Positions 28,684 through 40,157 of a stretch of 64,000 nt of DNA are shown here, piece after piece; position 1 is the stretch's first letter; the number at the start of each line of letters is the position of its first letter. The stretch covers positions 100,172 through 164,171 of the forward strand of contig CAWCWA010000017.1 of NCBI GenBank assembly GCA_963799085.1, read 5' to 3'. Made by a program: the position numbers and the translations under genes. The notes under the pieces are model-generated. The model was not told the origin of the DNA, did no database searches, and worked only from the letters and a program-made list of their open reading frames with translations. The stretch comes from AP-15 sp963799085 (GTDB lineage Bacteria; Pseudomonadota; Alphaproteobacteria; ATCC43930; CGMCC-115725).

Positions 28684-29345
28684 AGCTTTGGCTTCGCGGC
28701 GGCGGCCGCGACGGCGGCGGCTGGCGGGATCACGATCGCCAATGGTCTGGGGCGCGTTATTTTCGGCGGCCTTTCCGAACGATCGGCCGCGAGAACTCGA
28801 TGATCTGGAGTTACATCCTGACCGGCGTCTTCCTGTTCCTGACCATCCTCGCCGGAGCGCTGCACAGCGAAACCATGTTTGTCGTCACGGCGATCCTCGC
28901 GATTTTCTTCTGGGGTCCACTCTTTTCACTGTTTCCGACGATTATTGGCCACTATTACGGAGAGATATCGGCAGGTTCCAACTATGGACTCCTCTACGCC
29001 ATCGCGAAAGGCTCAGGCGGAATCTGATGGCGGCGTGCTTTCCGCAGTGCTGATAGCGCAGCACGGCTTTCCGTTTGCGATGGGTGTCGCGGGAGCGATG
29101 GCGATTGCCGCGGGATTGCTGATCGTGCCGCTTAAATACAATCCTCCGGTATGGAGAGAGCCGGCGCAAGGCATGCCCTCGCTGCAACCCGGCGGCTGAG
29201 CGCTGCAGGATAGGCGTCGCCGGATGTGGCCCGACGCATTGCCGAAATAGGATGATAAAATTGCCATAATTATATGATACGCACGACCCCATTGGCGCCC
29301 GGGTGAACGGGTCGCGCATAGGCGGACGCGGTCGTGGGCGACAAA

Positions 29346-29386
29346 TTTGCTGTTGATTCGTTGCGAATAACAGCGAAAACAGCAAA
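29346..29386. repeat. Stem-loop with 9-bp arms, part of a dispersed 27-bp repeat
   Basis: TTTGCTGTT (29346-29354) and AACAGCAAA (29378-29386) form a perfect 9-bp inverted repeat around a 23-base loop. The segment 29360-29386 matches 63124-63150 at 24 of 27 positions, with all three differences being A/G changes. It lies between the end of the broken transporter and the convergent end of the universal stress gene, so it may act as a bidirectional terminator or a binding site. Confidence 0.45.
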
Positions 29387-29442
29387 ACACGATCGCGCAA
29401 GTCGGTCGCGATGCATCGGCGCGGTAATCCGGATTGCTGGGC

Positions 29443-30287
29443 TCAGTGCGACATCAGGACCGGGATCGTCATGCTGTCGAGGATCGTGCGGGTGGCGCCG
29501 CCGAGCAGCAATTCGCGCGCCCGCGAATGGCCGTAGAGCCCCATGACCAGAAGATCAGCCGCGAAATCGGCGGCCCGCGACAGGATCGTCTCGCCGATCG
29601 GCACGTCGGCGGCGACCGTGCGCTCGACCGTCGCCTTGACGCCGTGCCGCGCCAGATGCAGTGAGATGTCGGCGCCGGGGATTTCGCCATGCGCGTCGGG
29701 TCCGGTGCGCGGATCGACCGTCAGCACGGTGACCTTCTCGGCCGCGGCGAGGAGCGGCATCGCGTCGTTGACGGCGCGCGTCGCTTCGCGCGTCGCGCTC
29801 CAGGCGACCACGACCCGCCGGCCCACCTCTTCAAACCGGCCGGCATAAGGCGCCACCAGAACGGCCGGCCCGAGGCCAGCGCCACATGCTCCGGGCGGGG
29901 CGGCAACGAGGCGCTTTCGGCGCGATCCGGGTCCCGTTGCCCGAGGATCGCGAGATCGACATAGCGGGCATGCACGGCCGGATCCCCGTCGGGCAACGCC
30001 GTCACCGCGCGCCATTCGGCCGAGAGCCCGCGGCGGCGAACGGCCTCCTCAAAGGTCTGGCGCATCGCTTCGGCTTGCGCTTCGGCCTGCTCCCGCAATT
30101 CGCGGTAGATCGGATCGAGCAATGCCGGGTCGTAATAGCCGAATTCCCGCGGTCGCGCGAAATCCGGCACCGGATAGAGCCCGATGAGATGCGCGGCGAA
30201 ACGCTCGGCGAGCCTCGCCGCGAATGCCGCCCGCCCGGCCGCCGCCGGTTCGGCGTCCAACACCACCAACAGATCCTTGTAGCTCAT
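29443..30287 (-). CDS. Universal stress protein, tandem-domain UspA type (one frameshift)
   Basis: A two-domain universal stress protein of about 280 residues. Domain 1 starts MSYKDLLVVLDAEPAAAGRA. Domain 2 has APYAGRFEEVGRRVVVAW, and the ATP-binding-type signature GLYGHSRARELLLGGATRT near the C-terminus (G-x2-G-x9-G-T pattern). One base is missing near 29875, joining LASG to PAVLVAPYAG. These proteins respond to starvation and oxidative stress and often bind ATP. It is divergent from a lipoprotein gene and convergent with the interrupted transporter. Confidence 0.88.
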
Positions 30288-30441
30288 GGTCCACCTCCCG
30301 ACCCTGCCCCGAACGATGCCGCCGCGACCGCCGCGCCGTCTTGATCTGCATCAACCGGCGCGCTTGCCCAACGCCGGGTTTTCTTGCGCGGCGCGTCAGG
30401 ATGCGCGAAGAGAAAGCTGAAGCTGATCACGAGCCCCGCCG

Positions 30442-30765
30442 ATGCGCTTTCTCATTCCCGCCTGCCTCCTCCTCCTCGCCGGCTGCATCGACACGGACAC
30501 CGCGCGGGTCGCCAATTTGGTGCCGCAAGAGGGCGGCAACTTCGCCTTCAGCGTGCCCACCAACACGGTGATGACCGCCAACGACGATGGCGCCGCCGAA
30601 CGGATCCGCCGCGATTGGCTCGCCGAGGCGCTGCAGGCCGCCTCTTTGTGCCCAGTCGGCTATGTCGTCTACCAGCGGCACTTCGTGCCGGCGATCGACG
30701 GGCCGTTCGGCAATGGCGGCGACATCGTCTATACCGGGCAATGCCTGCCGCCCGACCGCAGATAA
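30442..30765 (+). CDS. Small lipoprotein of unknown function
   Basis: A 107-residue protein with a short lipoprotein signal: MRFLIPACLLLLAGC, the Cys of the LLAGC lipobox being residue 15. The mature part is acidic to neutral and includes NFAFSVPTNTVMTAND and CPVGYVVYQRHFVP, with three further Cys. I do not recognise a family beyond this. It is divergent from the stress protein and convergent with the cupin gene, 20 bases apart. Confidence 0.7.
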   Translation: MRFLIPACLLLLAGCIDTDTARVANLVPQEGGNFAFSVPTNTVMTANDDGAAERIRRDWLAEALQAASLCPVGYVVYQRHFVPAIDGPFGNGGDIVYTGQCLPPDRR

Positions 30766-30785
30766 ACCGCGCCGGCGGCGCCGCT

Positions 30786-31321
30786 TCAGCTTCGTTCCGA
30801 CCGCGCCCAGCGTCCGGGGAGCGGCCCCTTGTCGCCGCCGACCGGATCGCGCGCCGGAAGCGGCACCGCGGCGACGTTGTCGGCGGCGCGCTTGCGCTCG
30901 CGCTCGCCGGGCGAGCACATGTCGGGGTGTTGGCCGCGGGGATAGGCGCCGACGACCAGAAGGTCCGGGCTCGCTCCCTCGCTCTTGTGCGCCACCCCGG
31001 CCGGATCACGACCACATCGCCGGCATGCAGTTCGACGACCTTGCCCTTGGCGCCGCCGAAGCGCACCCGCGCGAAGCCGGCGGCCATGCCGAGCGCCTCG
31101 TGCGCGGTGCTGTGGTAGTGGTGATGGGCGTAGATGCCGTCGCGCCATGCGCTCGGCCATTTGTTGCCGCCGAAGAGCGCCTCGCAGGCCGCCGCGGCCC
31201 CGGCGCCGGTTGCGATCGCGCCGCGATAGACGAGCAGCGGCAGCGCCGCGTTGTTCGGCACGAGTCCGTCATCGGCGAAGAAATGTTCTTCGATCCTCAG
31301 GTCGTCGCGTATTCCGACCAT
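30786..31321 (-). CDS. Cupin-domain protein, YjlB-like (one frameshift)
   Basis: A single-domain cupin of about 178 residues. The metal site is HHHYHSTAHEALGMAAG, about residues 66-82, typical of the YjlB-type family, followed by ELHAGDVVVI and, after one extra base near 31010, PAGVAHKSEGASPDLLVVGAYP. The second cupin His is in VAHKS. The C-terminus ends KGPLPGRWARSE. Function of the family is not established. Metal-dependent sugar or small-molecule binding is likely from the fold. The gene stands alone, convergent with the small lipoprotein gene. Confidence 0.82.
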
Positions 31322-31549
31322 GTGTGGCTCCGTGTTTAACGGGTCCCTTGAGGGTAGCCCTCAGCGGCCGATGCGCCAAGCAAATTGCAGGGTGGCGCCC
31401 AGTATTCGAATGGCCCGGGCGTTAACGACGATCAGGCGGAGCGGCGCCTTGCCGCGATGAAGATTATCGAGTATTGATAACGCCTGAGGATATCGCGGAT
31501 TGCGATATTCCAAACCGAGCGACGGGTACCGGTTGAGGCGCGCCAATTG

Positions 31550-32815
31550 ATGGAGTACCCGGTCAAGACGGTCTGTGTCGTCGGCTTGGGCTATATCGGA
31601 TTGCCCACGGCGGCGACCCTGGCGAGCCGCGGCGTCGACGTCGTCGGCGTCGACGTCAACCCGCAGGTGGTCGAGGCGGTCAACGCCGGCCAGCCCTATT
31701 TCTCCGAGCCCGACCTCGACATGCTGCTGCGCGCCGCGACGACGTTGGGCAAGCTGCGCGCGGCGGCGGCGCCCGAGCCGGCCGACGCCTTCGTGATCGC
31801 CGTGCCGACGCCATTCAACCCGGACCGTTCGCCCAATCTCGACTATATCGACGCCGCCGCCGATGCGATCGCACCCGTGCTGGCGGCCGGCAACGTCGTC
31901 ATTCTGGAATCGACCTCGCCGGTCGGCACCACCGAGCGGCTCGCCTCCCGGCTGGCGCGGCTGCGTCCCGATCTGCGGTTTCCGCCGGCGGCGCACGGCG
32001 CGCCGCTCGACGTGCACGTCGCCCATTGCCCGGAGCGGGTGCTGCCCGGGCGCATGGTGCGCGAACTGATCGAGAACGACCGCATCATCGGCGGCATGAC
32101 CGAGGCCTGCGCCGAGCACGCCGAGAGCGTCTACCGCGTCTTTCTGCGCGGCAAGGCGTTCTGCACCGACGCCGCCACGGCCGAGCTGGTCAAGCTCGTC
32201 GAGAACGCCTACCGCGACGTCAACATCGCCTTCGCCAACGAGCTGTCGCTGATCTGCGACCAGCTCGGCGTCAATGTCTGGGAGGTCGATCGATCTCGCC
32301 AACCGTCATCCGCGCGTCTCGATCCTGCAGCCGGGCGCTGGCGTTGGCGGCCACTGCATCGCCGTCGATCCGTGGTTCATCGTCTCCTCGGCGCCGGAGC
32401 GCGCGCGGCTGATCCGCACCGCCCGCGAGGTCAACGACGACAAGCCGAAATTCGTCGTCGGCCAGATCCGGGAACGGGCCGAGCGCTTCAAGCAGCCCGT
32501 CGTCGCCTGCCTCGGCCTGACCTACAAACCCGATGTCGACGATGTGCGCGAAAGCCCGGCGATCGAGATCGTCGCGCGAACTGGCGCGTTGCGGGCGGCA
32601 GCAAATCCTTGTCGCCGACCCGAACCTGCATGCGCTGCCGGCGCCGCTCGAGGGCATGCCGAACGTTACCCTGGCCGAGACGCTCGATGCCGTGCGCCAG
32701 GCCGATATCGTAGCGCTGCTCGTGGCGCATTCGCGCGTTCCGCAAGATCCCGCGCGAGGAACTGCTGCGCCGCGTCGTCATCGATGTGACCGGCCTGACC
32801 CACAACCATGGCTGA
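31550..32815 (+). CDS. wecC: UDP-N-acetyl-D-mannosamine dehydrogenase (three +1 frameshifts)
   Basis: NAD-dependent four-electron oxidation of UDP-ManNAc to UDP-ManNAcA. The assembled protein is about 420 residues. The Rossmann start is TVCVVGLGYIGLPTAATLAS; then VPTPFNPDRSPNLDYI, ESTSPVGTTERL, HCPERVLPGRM, the dehydrogenase helix VKLVENAYRDVNIAFANEL, the active-site Cys block GAGVGGHCIAVDPWF and LGLTYKPDVDDVRESPA. Three single extra bases occur near 32287, 32577 and 32745. The ATG at 31550 is used. The TGA at 32813-32815 closes after VVIDVTGLTHNHG. The epimerase gene wecB follows 35 bases later, so the pair makes one activated sugar. Confidence 0.92.
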
Positions 32816-32850
32816 GCCCGCCGGCCGCCAGCGCTGCGGCCGCTGCGGCG

Positions 32851-33976
32851 ATGAAAATCCTGTTTGTCTTCGGCACCCGGCCGGAGGCGATCAAACTGGC
32901 CCCACTGGTGCGCGAATTGTCGGGCCGCCCGCAATTCGAATGCAAAATCTGCGTCACCGGGCAGCATCGCGAGATCCTCGGGCAGTTTCTCGAACTGTTC
33001 GAGCTGCGGCCCGATTGGAACCTCGACGTGATGCGCCCGAACCAGGACCTGGCCTATCTGACCGGCGCGGTCCTGTCCGGCGTCAGCGGCGTCCTCGACC
33101 GACTTTCGCCCCGACCGGGTCATCGTCCAGGGCGACACGACCTCGACCTTCGCCGCGACACTCGCCGCGTTCTACCACAAGATCCCGGTGGCGCATGTCG
33201 AGGCCGGGCTGCGCAGCAACGACATCTATGCGCCGTGGCCCGAGGAGGTGAACCGCCGGCTTGTTTCGCCGATCGCCGATCTCCATTTCGCGCCCACGCC
33301 CCGGGCCCGCGACAATCTGCTGCGCGAGGGTGTCGAGGACGGGCGCATCGTCGTGACCGGCAATACCGGGATCGATGCGCTCCTGTGGATGGCCGATCGC
33401 CTCGACCACAGCCCCGAATTGCGCGCCTGCTCCGCCTCGCTGCTCGACGACCGCCTCACCGGCCGCCGGCTGATCCTGATGACCGGCCACCGCCGCGAGA
33501 ATTTCGACGGCGGTCTCGAACGGATCGCGGCGACGATGGCCCAGATCGCACAGCGGCCCGATGCCGCAATCGTCTTTCCGGTTCACCCCAACCCCAATGT
33601 GCGCCGCGCGATCGAGCCGTTGCGCCACGAGCCGAACGTGCTGCTGATCGAGCCGGTCGATTACCCCGAACTCGTCTTCCTGCTGCGGCAATGCCATTTC
33701 GTCGTCACCGATTCGGGCGGCATTCAGGAAGAGGCGCCGACTTTCGGCAAGCCGGTGCTGGTCACCCGCGAGATCACCGAGCGGCCGGAGGCGGTCGAGC
33801 TCGGTCTCGCCCGTCTTGTCGGCACCGACGGGGAGCGCCTCTTCGAAGCGATGACGGCTCTCTTCGACGATCCGCAGACCTACCGCCGCATGAGCCGCGG
33901 CGGCAATCCCTACGGCGACGGCCACGCCAGCGAGCGGATCGCGGAGCGCCTGCTGACCGGCGAGGTGGAGGGTTAG
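32851..33976 (+). CDS. wecB: UDP-N-acetylglucosamine 2-epimerase (one frameshift)
   Basis: Non-hydrolysing epimerase that converts UDP-GlcNAc to UDP-ManNAc, the substrate of the preceding enzyme. About 374 residues, starting MKILFVFGTRPEAIKLAPLV. Other signatures are TGQHREIL, VQGDTTSTFAATLAAFY, HVEAGLRSNDIYAPWPEEVN, TGHRRENFDGGLERI, FPVHPNPNVRRAI and VTDSGGIQEEAPTFGKPVL. One extra C near 33102 (GACCGACTTT) breaks the frame between GVSGVLD and DFRPDRVIV. The gene order wecC-wecB without other polysaccharide genes is unusual. The stop overlaps that of the convergent methyltransferase gene. Confidence 0.94.
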
Positions 33977-35233
33977 CGGCGAAAGACCGCCACGATCTCA
34001 AGATGCGGCGTCCACGCGAACTGGTCGATTGGGACGAGCCGTTCGAGGCGAAAGCCGCCGGCGATGAGACGGGCGGCGTCGCGAGCGAACGTAGCGGGGT
34101 TGCACGAGACCGCGACGATCGCTTCGAGATCGGAGGCGGCCAATGCCGCGACCTGTTCGAAGGCGCCGGCGCGCGGCGGATCGAAGACTGCGGCGGCGTA
34201 AAGGCCGATCTCTTCGGGTGTGAGCGGATTGCGCGCCAGATCGCGGCGGGCGACCGTCAGCTCCGGAATGGCCGCGGCGGCAGCGCCGAGCGCCTTCACG
34301 GCGCGCTCGTCGCCCTCGACAGCGTGCACCGGGCCGCCGCCCGCGAGCGCCAGGGCAAACGCGCCGAGCCCGGCGTAGAGATCGAGCGCCGGTCGCCGCG
34401 CGCCGATGCCGAGCGTGACTTCATGCACCAGGATCGCCTCGGCCGCGGCACTCGCCTGCATGAAACCACCCGGCGGGAATGGCGCCGCCACCCCGGACAT
34501 GACGATGTGGACCGGGCGGCGCTCGACGACCAATGTCTCACTTCGCCTCGTCCGCCAGACGATGCGGGCGAGATCGTTCTCCTCGGCCAGCGCGGCCAGG
34601 CTTTCGAGGGCCCGCAGTCCGGGCGGCTCCAGGGCCTCGAACAGCAAGTCGATCCCGCTGTCGGTGCGGGTCAAGAGCGCGTCGGCCGCGGCGCCCGGCC
34701 GCAGCAGATCAGGGATGACATCGCGCAACGGATCGAGCAGGGCGAACAGCGCCGGCTCCAGAACCGGGCACGCGGCGAGATCGACGAGATTGTGGCGAAA
34801 CCGCTCGCGGAAGCCGATCTGCGCCGGCTGTTGCGGCTCGCGCGGCCGCAACAGCCCGAACCGCGCCCGCCGACGCGCCGCCGGGACGGTGCGCAGGCTG
34901 CCGATCAGATCGGGGTCGATCCCGACGCGGCCGAGTGCCGTACGCAGACCGTCGAGCTTGGCCGCGTGGTACGCCTCGCGGTCGAGATGCTGCAAGGCGC
35001 AGCCGCCGCATCGGCCGAAATGCGGGCAGGGCGGCGGCGCCCGGCCGGGACCGGCTTCGAGAATTGCGGCCGGCGCGCGCCTCGATGCCGCCGCCTCGCC
35101 GCCGGCCGAGATGCGCCCGCACCCGATCGCCAGGTGCGGTGAACGCAAGAAAGACGGGCTCGCCCTGATGGAACGCGATGCCGTCGCCCCCGGCGCCGAT
35201 GCGGTCGACCACGAGCTCGACCGGTTGCGGCAT
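33973..35233 (-). CDS. RlmD/TrmA-family RNA (uracil-5-)-methyltransferase (one frameshift)
   Basis: A SAM-dependent m5U methyltransferase of about 420 residues with an N-terminal TRAM-like domain (MPQPVELVVDRIGAGGDGIA), a [4Fe-4S] cysteine set (CPHFGRCGGCALQHL, C-x5-C-x2-C, with a later Cys in ACPVLEP), a SAM site (LDLYAGLGAFALALAGG) and the catalytic Cys in VSCNPATFARDAARL. The cluster points to RlmD, which acts on 23S rRNA, rather than to TrmA. The usual FxQxN motif reads FMQAS. One extra base near 35100 joins the two domains. The start is ATG 35233. It overlaps wecB tail to tail. Confidence 0.87.
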
Positions 35234-35240
35234 CCCCCGC

Positions 35241-36044
35241 TTACCCGGTCTGCCGGCGCTGGAAACACCGACTGCGTCCAGCCCAACAATCGATAGGCGA
35301 TGAGGCCGACCCATTCCTTGCCGGCAAGCGTCAGCGCGCCAAGCCCGTCGGTCGAGGTTGAAACTCGGCCGCAGTCCGGTCGCGGGATCGATCCGGAAAT
35401 CGGTCGGGTAAGGGATGACCGTCCAGTCGACGCCGCGGAAAGACGCCACCGCCCGCGGCATGTGGTAGGCGGAAGTGACGAGCAGCCCATGTCTGGCCCG
35501 GCCCGGGGTGGAGCAATTCTTTGGCGAAGACCGCGTTCTCGTGCGTGCTGCGCGATCTCTCCTCCAGAACGATGCGCGAGCGGGTGATGCCTTCGTCGAG
35601 CAGAAACCCCAATGTCGCGCGGGCCTCGCTGAACCCGACCGGAAAAATTTCGCCTTCGCCGCCGAGGATCGCGAGCCGCGCTTCGGAATATCGCCTGGCC
35701 AATTTGATCCCGGTCAGAACCCGGCTGAACCCGTCGCCGAAAACCGTCTCGCCATAGGCTTGCGACAGGCGCGGGCTGACGGAGCCGCCCAAGACCAGGA
35801 TGCCGTCGATTTTGTCCGGCAATGCGTGGGGGCGCGGAAAACGCTCTTCGAGCGTCAGCAGCAGAGCCGGACCGATCGGCAATACGGCGACCAGGAAAAA
35901 GCCGACCGCCGCCAGAATCGCCAAACTCCTTCCGCGCCGCCAGCGCGTCAACAATAGCAGCAATACGCCGGCGAGGAGGCACAGCAGCAAGAGATTGCCT
36001 GGCTGCAACACCGCCCAGACGAGCTTGCCGAAGAGAAAGGTCAC
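35241..36044 (-). CDS. YdcF/ElyC-like DUF218 membrane protein (frameshifted)
   Basis: A protein of about 265 residues with two N-terminal membrane helices (LLLLCLLAGVLLLLLTRW and the following hydrophobic stretch) and a DUF218 periplasmic domain: IDGILVLGGSVSPRLSQAYG, LARRYSEARLAILGGEGE, IVLEERSRSTHENAVFAKEL, LVTSAYHMPRAVASFRG. This is the ElyC/SanA/YdcF family, some members of which affect envelope or lipid-carrier homeostasis. One base is gained near 35490 and another near 35350. The true end near 35241 depends on a third possible shift. It lies head-to-tail with the methyltransferase gene. Confidence 0.85.
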
Positions 36045-36134
36045 CCGTCGCCTGTCCGCAAAATCCGCTGCCCCGGAGCGCGGGGCGCGCCTATGATGCC
36101 GGCATCGAGAGTGTCAGCGAGCGGGTCCATTCTG

Positions 36135-37627
<1,493 letters not shown>

Positions 37628-37829
37628 AATCGGCCGCCCGATCAGGGCGTCGCTTCTCCAAGGGTCGCGGTCATCGGCGGGAATGCCATGCGCTAAGTCG
37701 ATGGCTCGCGCGGATGTTCGGCCCGGAATTGCATGGCTAAGCCGATTGACCTCGCGGCCTGATCCAATATGCTGAATTTCAACGGAGGCCGACCAACCAG
37801 CACAAAACCCTCTCAAGGAGAAGCTCGCT

Positions 37830-39319
37830 ATGCCGATGCCGCAACGCGTCCGATATCCCGATGCCATCGAACCTTTGGTGCAGTTCATCGAGGATACCTC
37901 TCCGGACGAAATTCTCGATCGGGCCCTGGAGAAGCTGCGTGCCGGGGTGTCGACCGAAACCATGCTGACGGCCTCGGCGCTGGCGGTGACCCGCTCGACC
38001 GAAATGCCGCCCGGCCATCATGGCGGCCCGCTGCACCCGTTGGCCGGCCTCTATGCGATCTCGAAGACGGTCGAGCGCCTGCAGGGCGAAGAGCGTTTTC
38101 TCCCGGTGCTGCAGCACGTGGCGCTGACCAACAAGCACATCAACCATCCGGCGATGGGACCCTACAGCCTGTTCGAATTCGAGCCGGAGGATGCCGGCGG
38201 GGTCGAAGCGACCAAGGCGGCGTTCCTGAACGCGGTCGGTCGCGGCGAGTGGAACAAGGCCGATCACCTCTATCAGTGGCTGTGGGATAACGCGCCGCGG
38301 ATCGAGGCCTTCGACCTCTTGCTGAGCGTCGCGATCCCGAAGAATTTCCACGACGACCATTACTTCATGTTCCCGGGCACGGTGTGGCGCGCCTTCGAGA
38401 CCGGCGTTCTCGACAAGGAGCTGTTCAAGACTGTGATGCGCCCGGTGGTGCGTTTTGTGACCCGTTCGCCGGTCGCCCCGAACAATCCGATGCCCTCGCC
38501 GCTGCCGCAGATCGAAGCGCTGATCGAGGAGCATGGATTGTTGCAGCGCATTTATCGCCAGCGCAGCGGCGATGATGAAACCGCGGTGATCGGCGCGCTC
38601 GGCGAAAGCAATCGCGGCGGTCGACGTCTTTTCCGATATTCCGGTGCTGATGGCCAAAGGCCTTGGCCGGCGGGATCTCGCTGGAGGGTGCGGGTGAGGC
38701 GCTGTCGATCGGGGCCGCGGGTCTCTTCCTGCGCTCGCTGGGCGGCAATCCGATGGATGTCCATCTGCACACCAGCATCAATCTGCGCCGCTACCTGCTG
38801 CGGTTCGACGGGATCAGCCTGAAGAACAAGCTGCTGCTGCTGTTGACCTGGCAATCGGGCCCGGAGATCCGCTCGACCGCAAACCGGATGGAGCCCTACC
38901 CGCAGCCCGACATGGAAGCGGTCGCCGCACTCCCCGCGCGCACTCAGGAAGAGCTCCTCGACGCGATCAGGCACAGCATCTACAACCAGCCGCCGACCGA
39001 TTGGTCCAAGGTCAGCAATCTCGGGCAGATGCGCGCCGTGCCGGAGGTCAAGGAAACGGTCAACCTCGCGACGCAATACATGAAGGCCGGCTACGACCCG
39101 CAGGCGTTCATCGCGCGTCTCGCCGAGATCGTCTGCCACGACAATTTCACCGAGATGCACGCCTTCAAGCACCACCAGTCGATCGTCGAGGAATACAACG
39201 CGACTCGCGAGCCGTGGCGCTGGATGCATCTCGTCTGCGGCGCCCAGGCCGCGGCGATCTCCTTCGGCAAGAACATGGCGGTCTACGAGGAGTATCTCGA
39301 ACTCCTCCACGCCGCGTAG
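37830..39319 (+). CDS. Large conserved-looking protein of unknown function (two frameshifts)
   Basis: About 495 residues, mostly helical, with no signal peptide or membrane segment. A His-rich block stands out at residues 60-75 (STEMPPGHHGGPLHPLAG), followed by HVALTNKHINHPAMGPYSL. A later pair is AFKHHQSIVEEY near the C-terminus, and HDNFTEMHAF just before it. These could bind a metal, and the HHxxPLHPL pattern resembles substrate-degrading oxygenases such as questin-oxidase-like proteins, but I cannot assign a family with confidence. Two extra bases, near 38612 and 38662, split it. A terminator follows 13 bases after the stop. It is a single-gene unit with its own terminator. Confidence 0.65.
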
Positions 39320-39332
39320 GCACGCATATGTC

Positions 39333-39360
39333 AACCGGGAGGCCTTGCGCCTCCCGGTTT
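39333..39360 (+). terminator. Rho-independent-type terminator after the unknown gene
   Basis: AACCGGGAGGC (39333-39343) pairs perfectly with GCCTCCCGGTT (39349-39359) across a 5-base loop, followed by TTTGCATGTTT. The 11-bp stem is strong and the T tract is short and interrupted. It closes the transcript of the gene ending at 39319. Confidence 0.75.
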
Positions 39361-39487
39361 GCATGTTTCCGCTCGACAGGAGTGTTGGCCCAGAAGGGGA
39401 CTAAAGGGTCCCATCCGAGTTCCTGCGCGCCGTCCGCTCCCCTTTACCGAGCGCTGTGATGGCCCGACAGGGATGGCGAGTGGCACA

Positions 39488-39919
39488 TTAGTTTAGGCTT
39501 CTCGCCGATTTCCGCTGCCAAGTTGCATCATATACGCATTGCCCGGTCACCCGGCCTCTGAGCACATAATAGGGATCTATCTGTCCCACGAACGTTTGGC
39601 CCGTGGCGGCCTGCATCCGCACCTCGCCTTGCGGAGTTACATATCCTTGAAACTCGAGGTCGAGCGCCGCGAATCGCGCAACGCCGTCTCGGATGGTCAA
39701 ATGCGGTGCAACCCGCAAATTCGGGCATACCGAAGTGGGCATCCCGGCGCTCTTGTTCTGAACAAAATTACCCTCGTATGTTCCATCGTAGAAGGTTGTC
39801 GTGCTTGGCGCTGCCGCCGCGGAGCTCGGCGCCGTGGCCGCGGCCGGTGGCGGCGGGGTTTGCTGGGCGCAAGCAGCGACCACAAGAACCGATACGCACA
39901 GCAAGAATGAGCGTTTCAT
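39488..39919 (-). CDS. Small lipoprotein, unknown function
   Basis: A protein of about 143 residues with a lipoprotein signal: MKRSFLLCVSVLVVAAC, with the lipobox Cys at residue 17, followed by a Pro/Ala-rich linker and a compact domain (TFYDGTYEGNFVQNKSAG, CPNLRVAPHLTIRDGVA). The ATG at 39919 is preferred over 39925 because GAGGGAG lies 7 bases upstream of it. The domain has three Cys and no recognised family. Codon use is less GC-biased than in the neighbours. It lies downstream of the isochorismatase-like gene on the same strand, about 240 bases away. Confidence 0.75.
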   Translation of the reverse strand: MKRSFLLCVSVLVVAACAQQTPPPPAAATAPSSAAAAPSTTTFYDGTYEGNFVQNKSAGMPTSVCPNLRVAPHLTIRDGVARFAALDLEFQGYVTPQGEVRMQAATGQTFVGQIDPYYVLRGRVTGQCVYDATWQRKSARSLN

Positions 39920-40157
39920 CTGCATGCTCCCTCTGGGTTCGCAGACCCATCATATCTGGTTGAACTGTGTTAGCCAATATCCAACGAGTCGGTGAAAGCT
40001 TCCAACGTTGGCTGCCCGTTGGCAGCGGGATATTGCAGAGCGCCCACAACCCGCAGGGCCTCGAGCACCCGGTGGCTGCGGTTGCAACTTAGAGCACGTC
40101 TAAGCTGTCCCCGCCGATCACTTTTCGTTCCTGACACCAAGTACCGAGGCTGGCTGC

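Larger units (their letters stand above)
26581..29199 (+). pseudogene. OxlT-like MFS transporter interrupted by an IS5-family element
   Basis: The first half (26581-27373) encodes seven or so helices in an intact frame: MAVISPYEYAWSSMSGHIGG, FELIGTLPGGILRDKFGPR, NTAVTTANKWFPDMRGLIAG and so on to KIVRYLNS. The second half resumes at 28688 with FGFAAAAATAAAGGITIANG and continues through WSYILTGVFLFLTILAG and PLFSLFPTIIGHYYGEISAG to KYNPPVWREP. Removing the 1310-bp element and one copy of the AGCT duplication restores the frame exactly at AAC AGC TTT GGC. Two further single-base shifts lie in the second half (one base lost near 28778, one gained near 29027). It is related to the transporter at 13818 and is inactivated by the insertion. 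Confidence 0.9.

Noticed and set aside
31349..31363. Hairpin TGAGGG-TAG-CCCTCA between the cupin and wecC genes as a terminator
   Set aside because: The stem is only 6 bp, no T run follows, and it lies upstream of both divergent genes, so a terminator role makes no sense.
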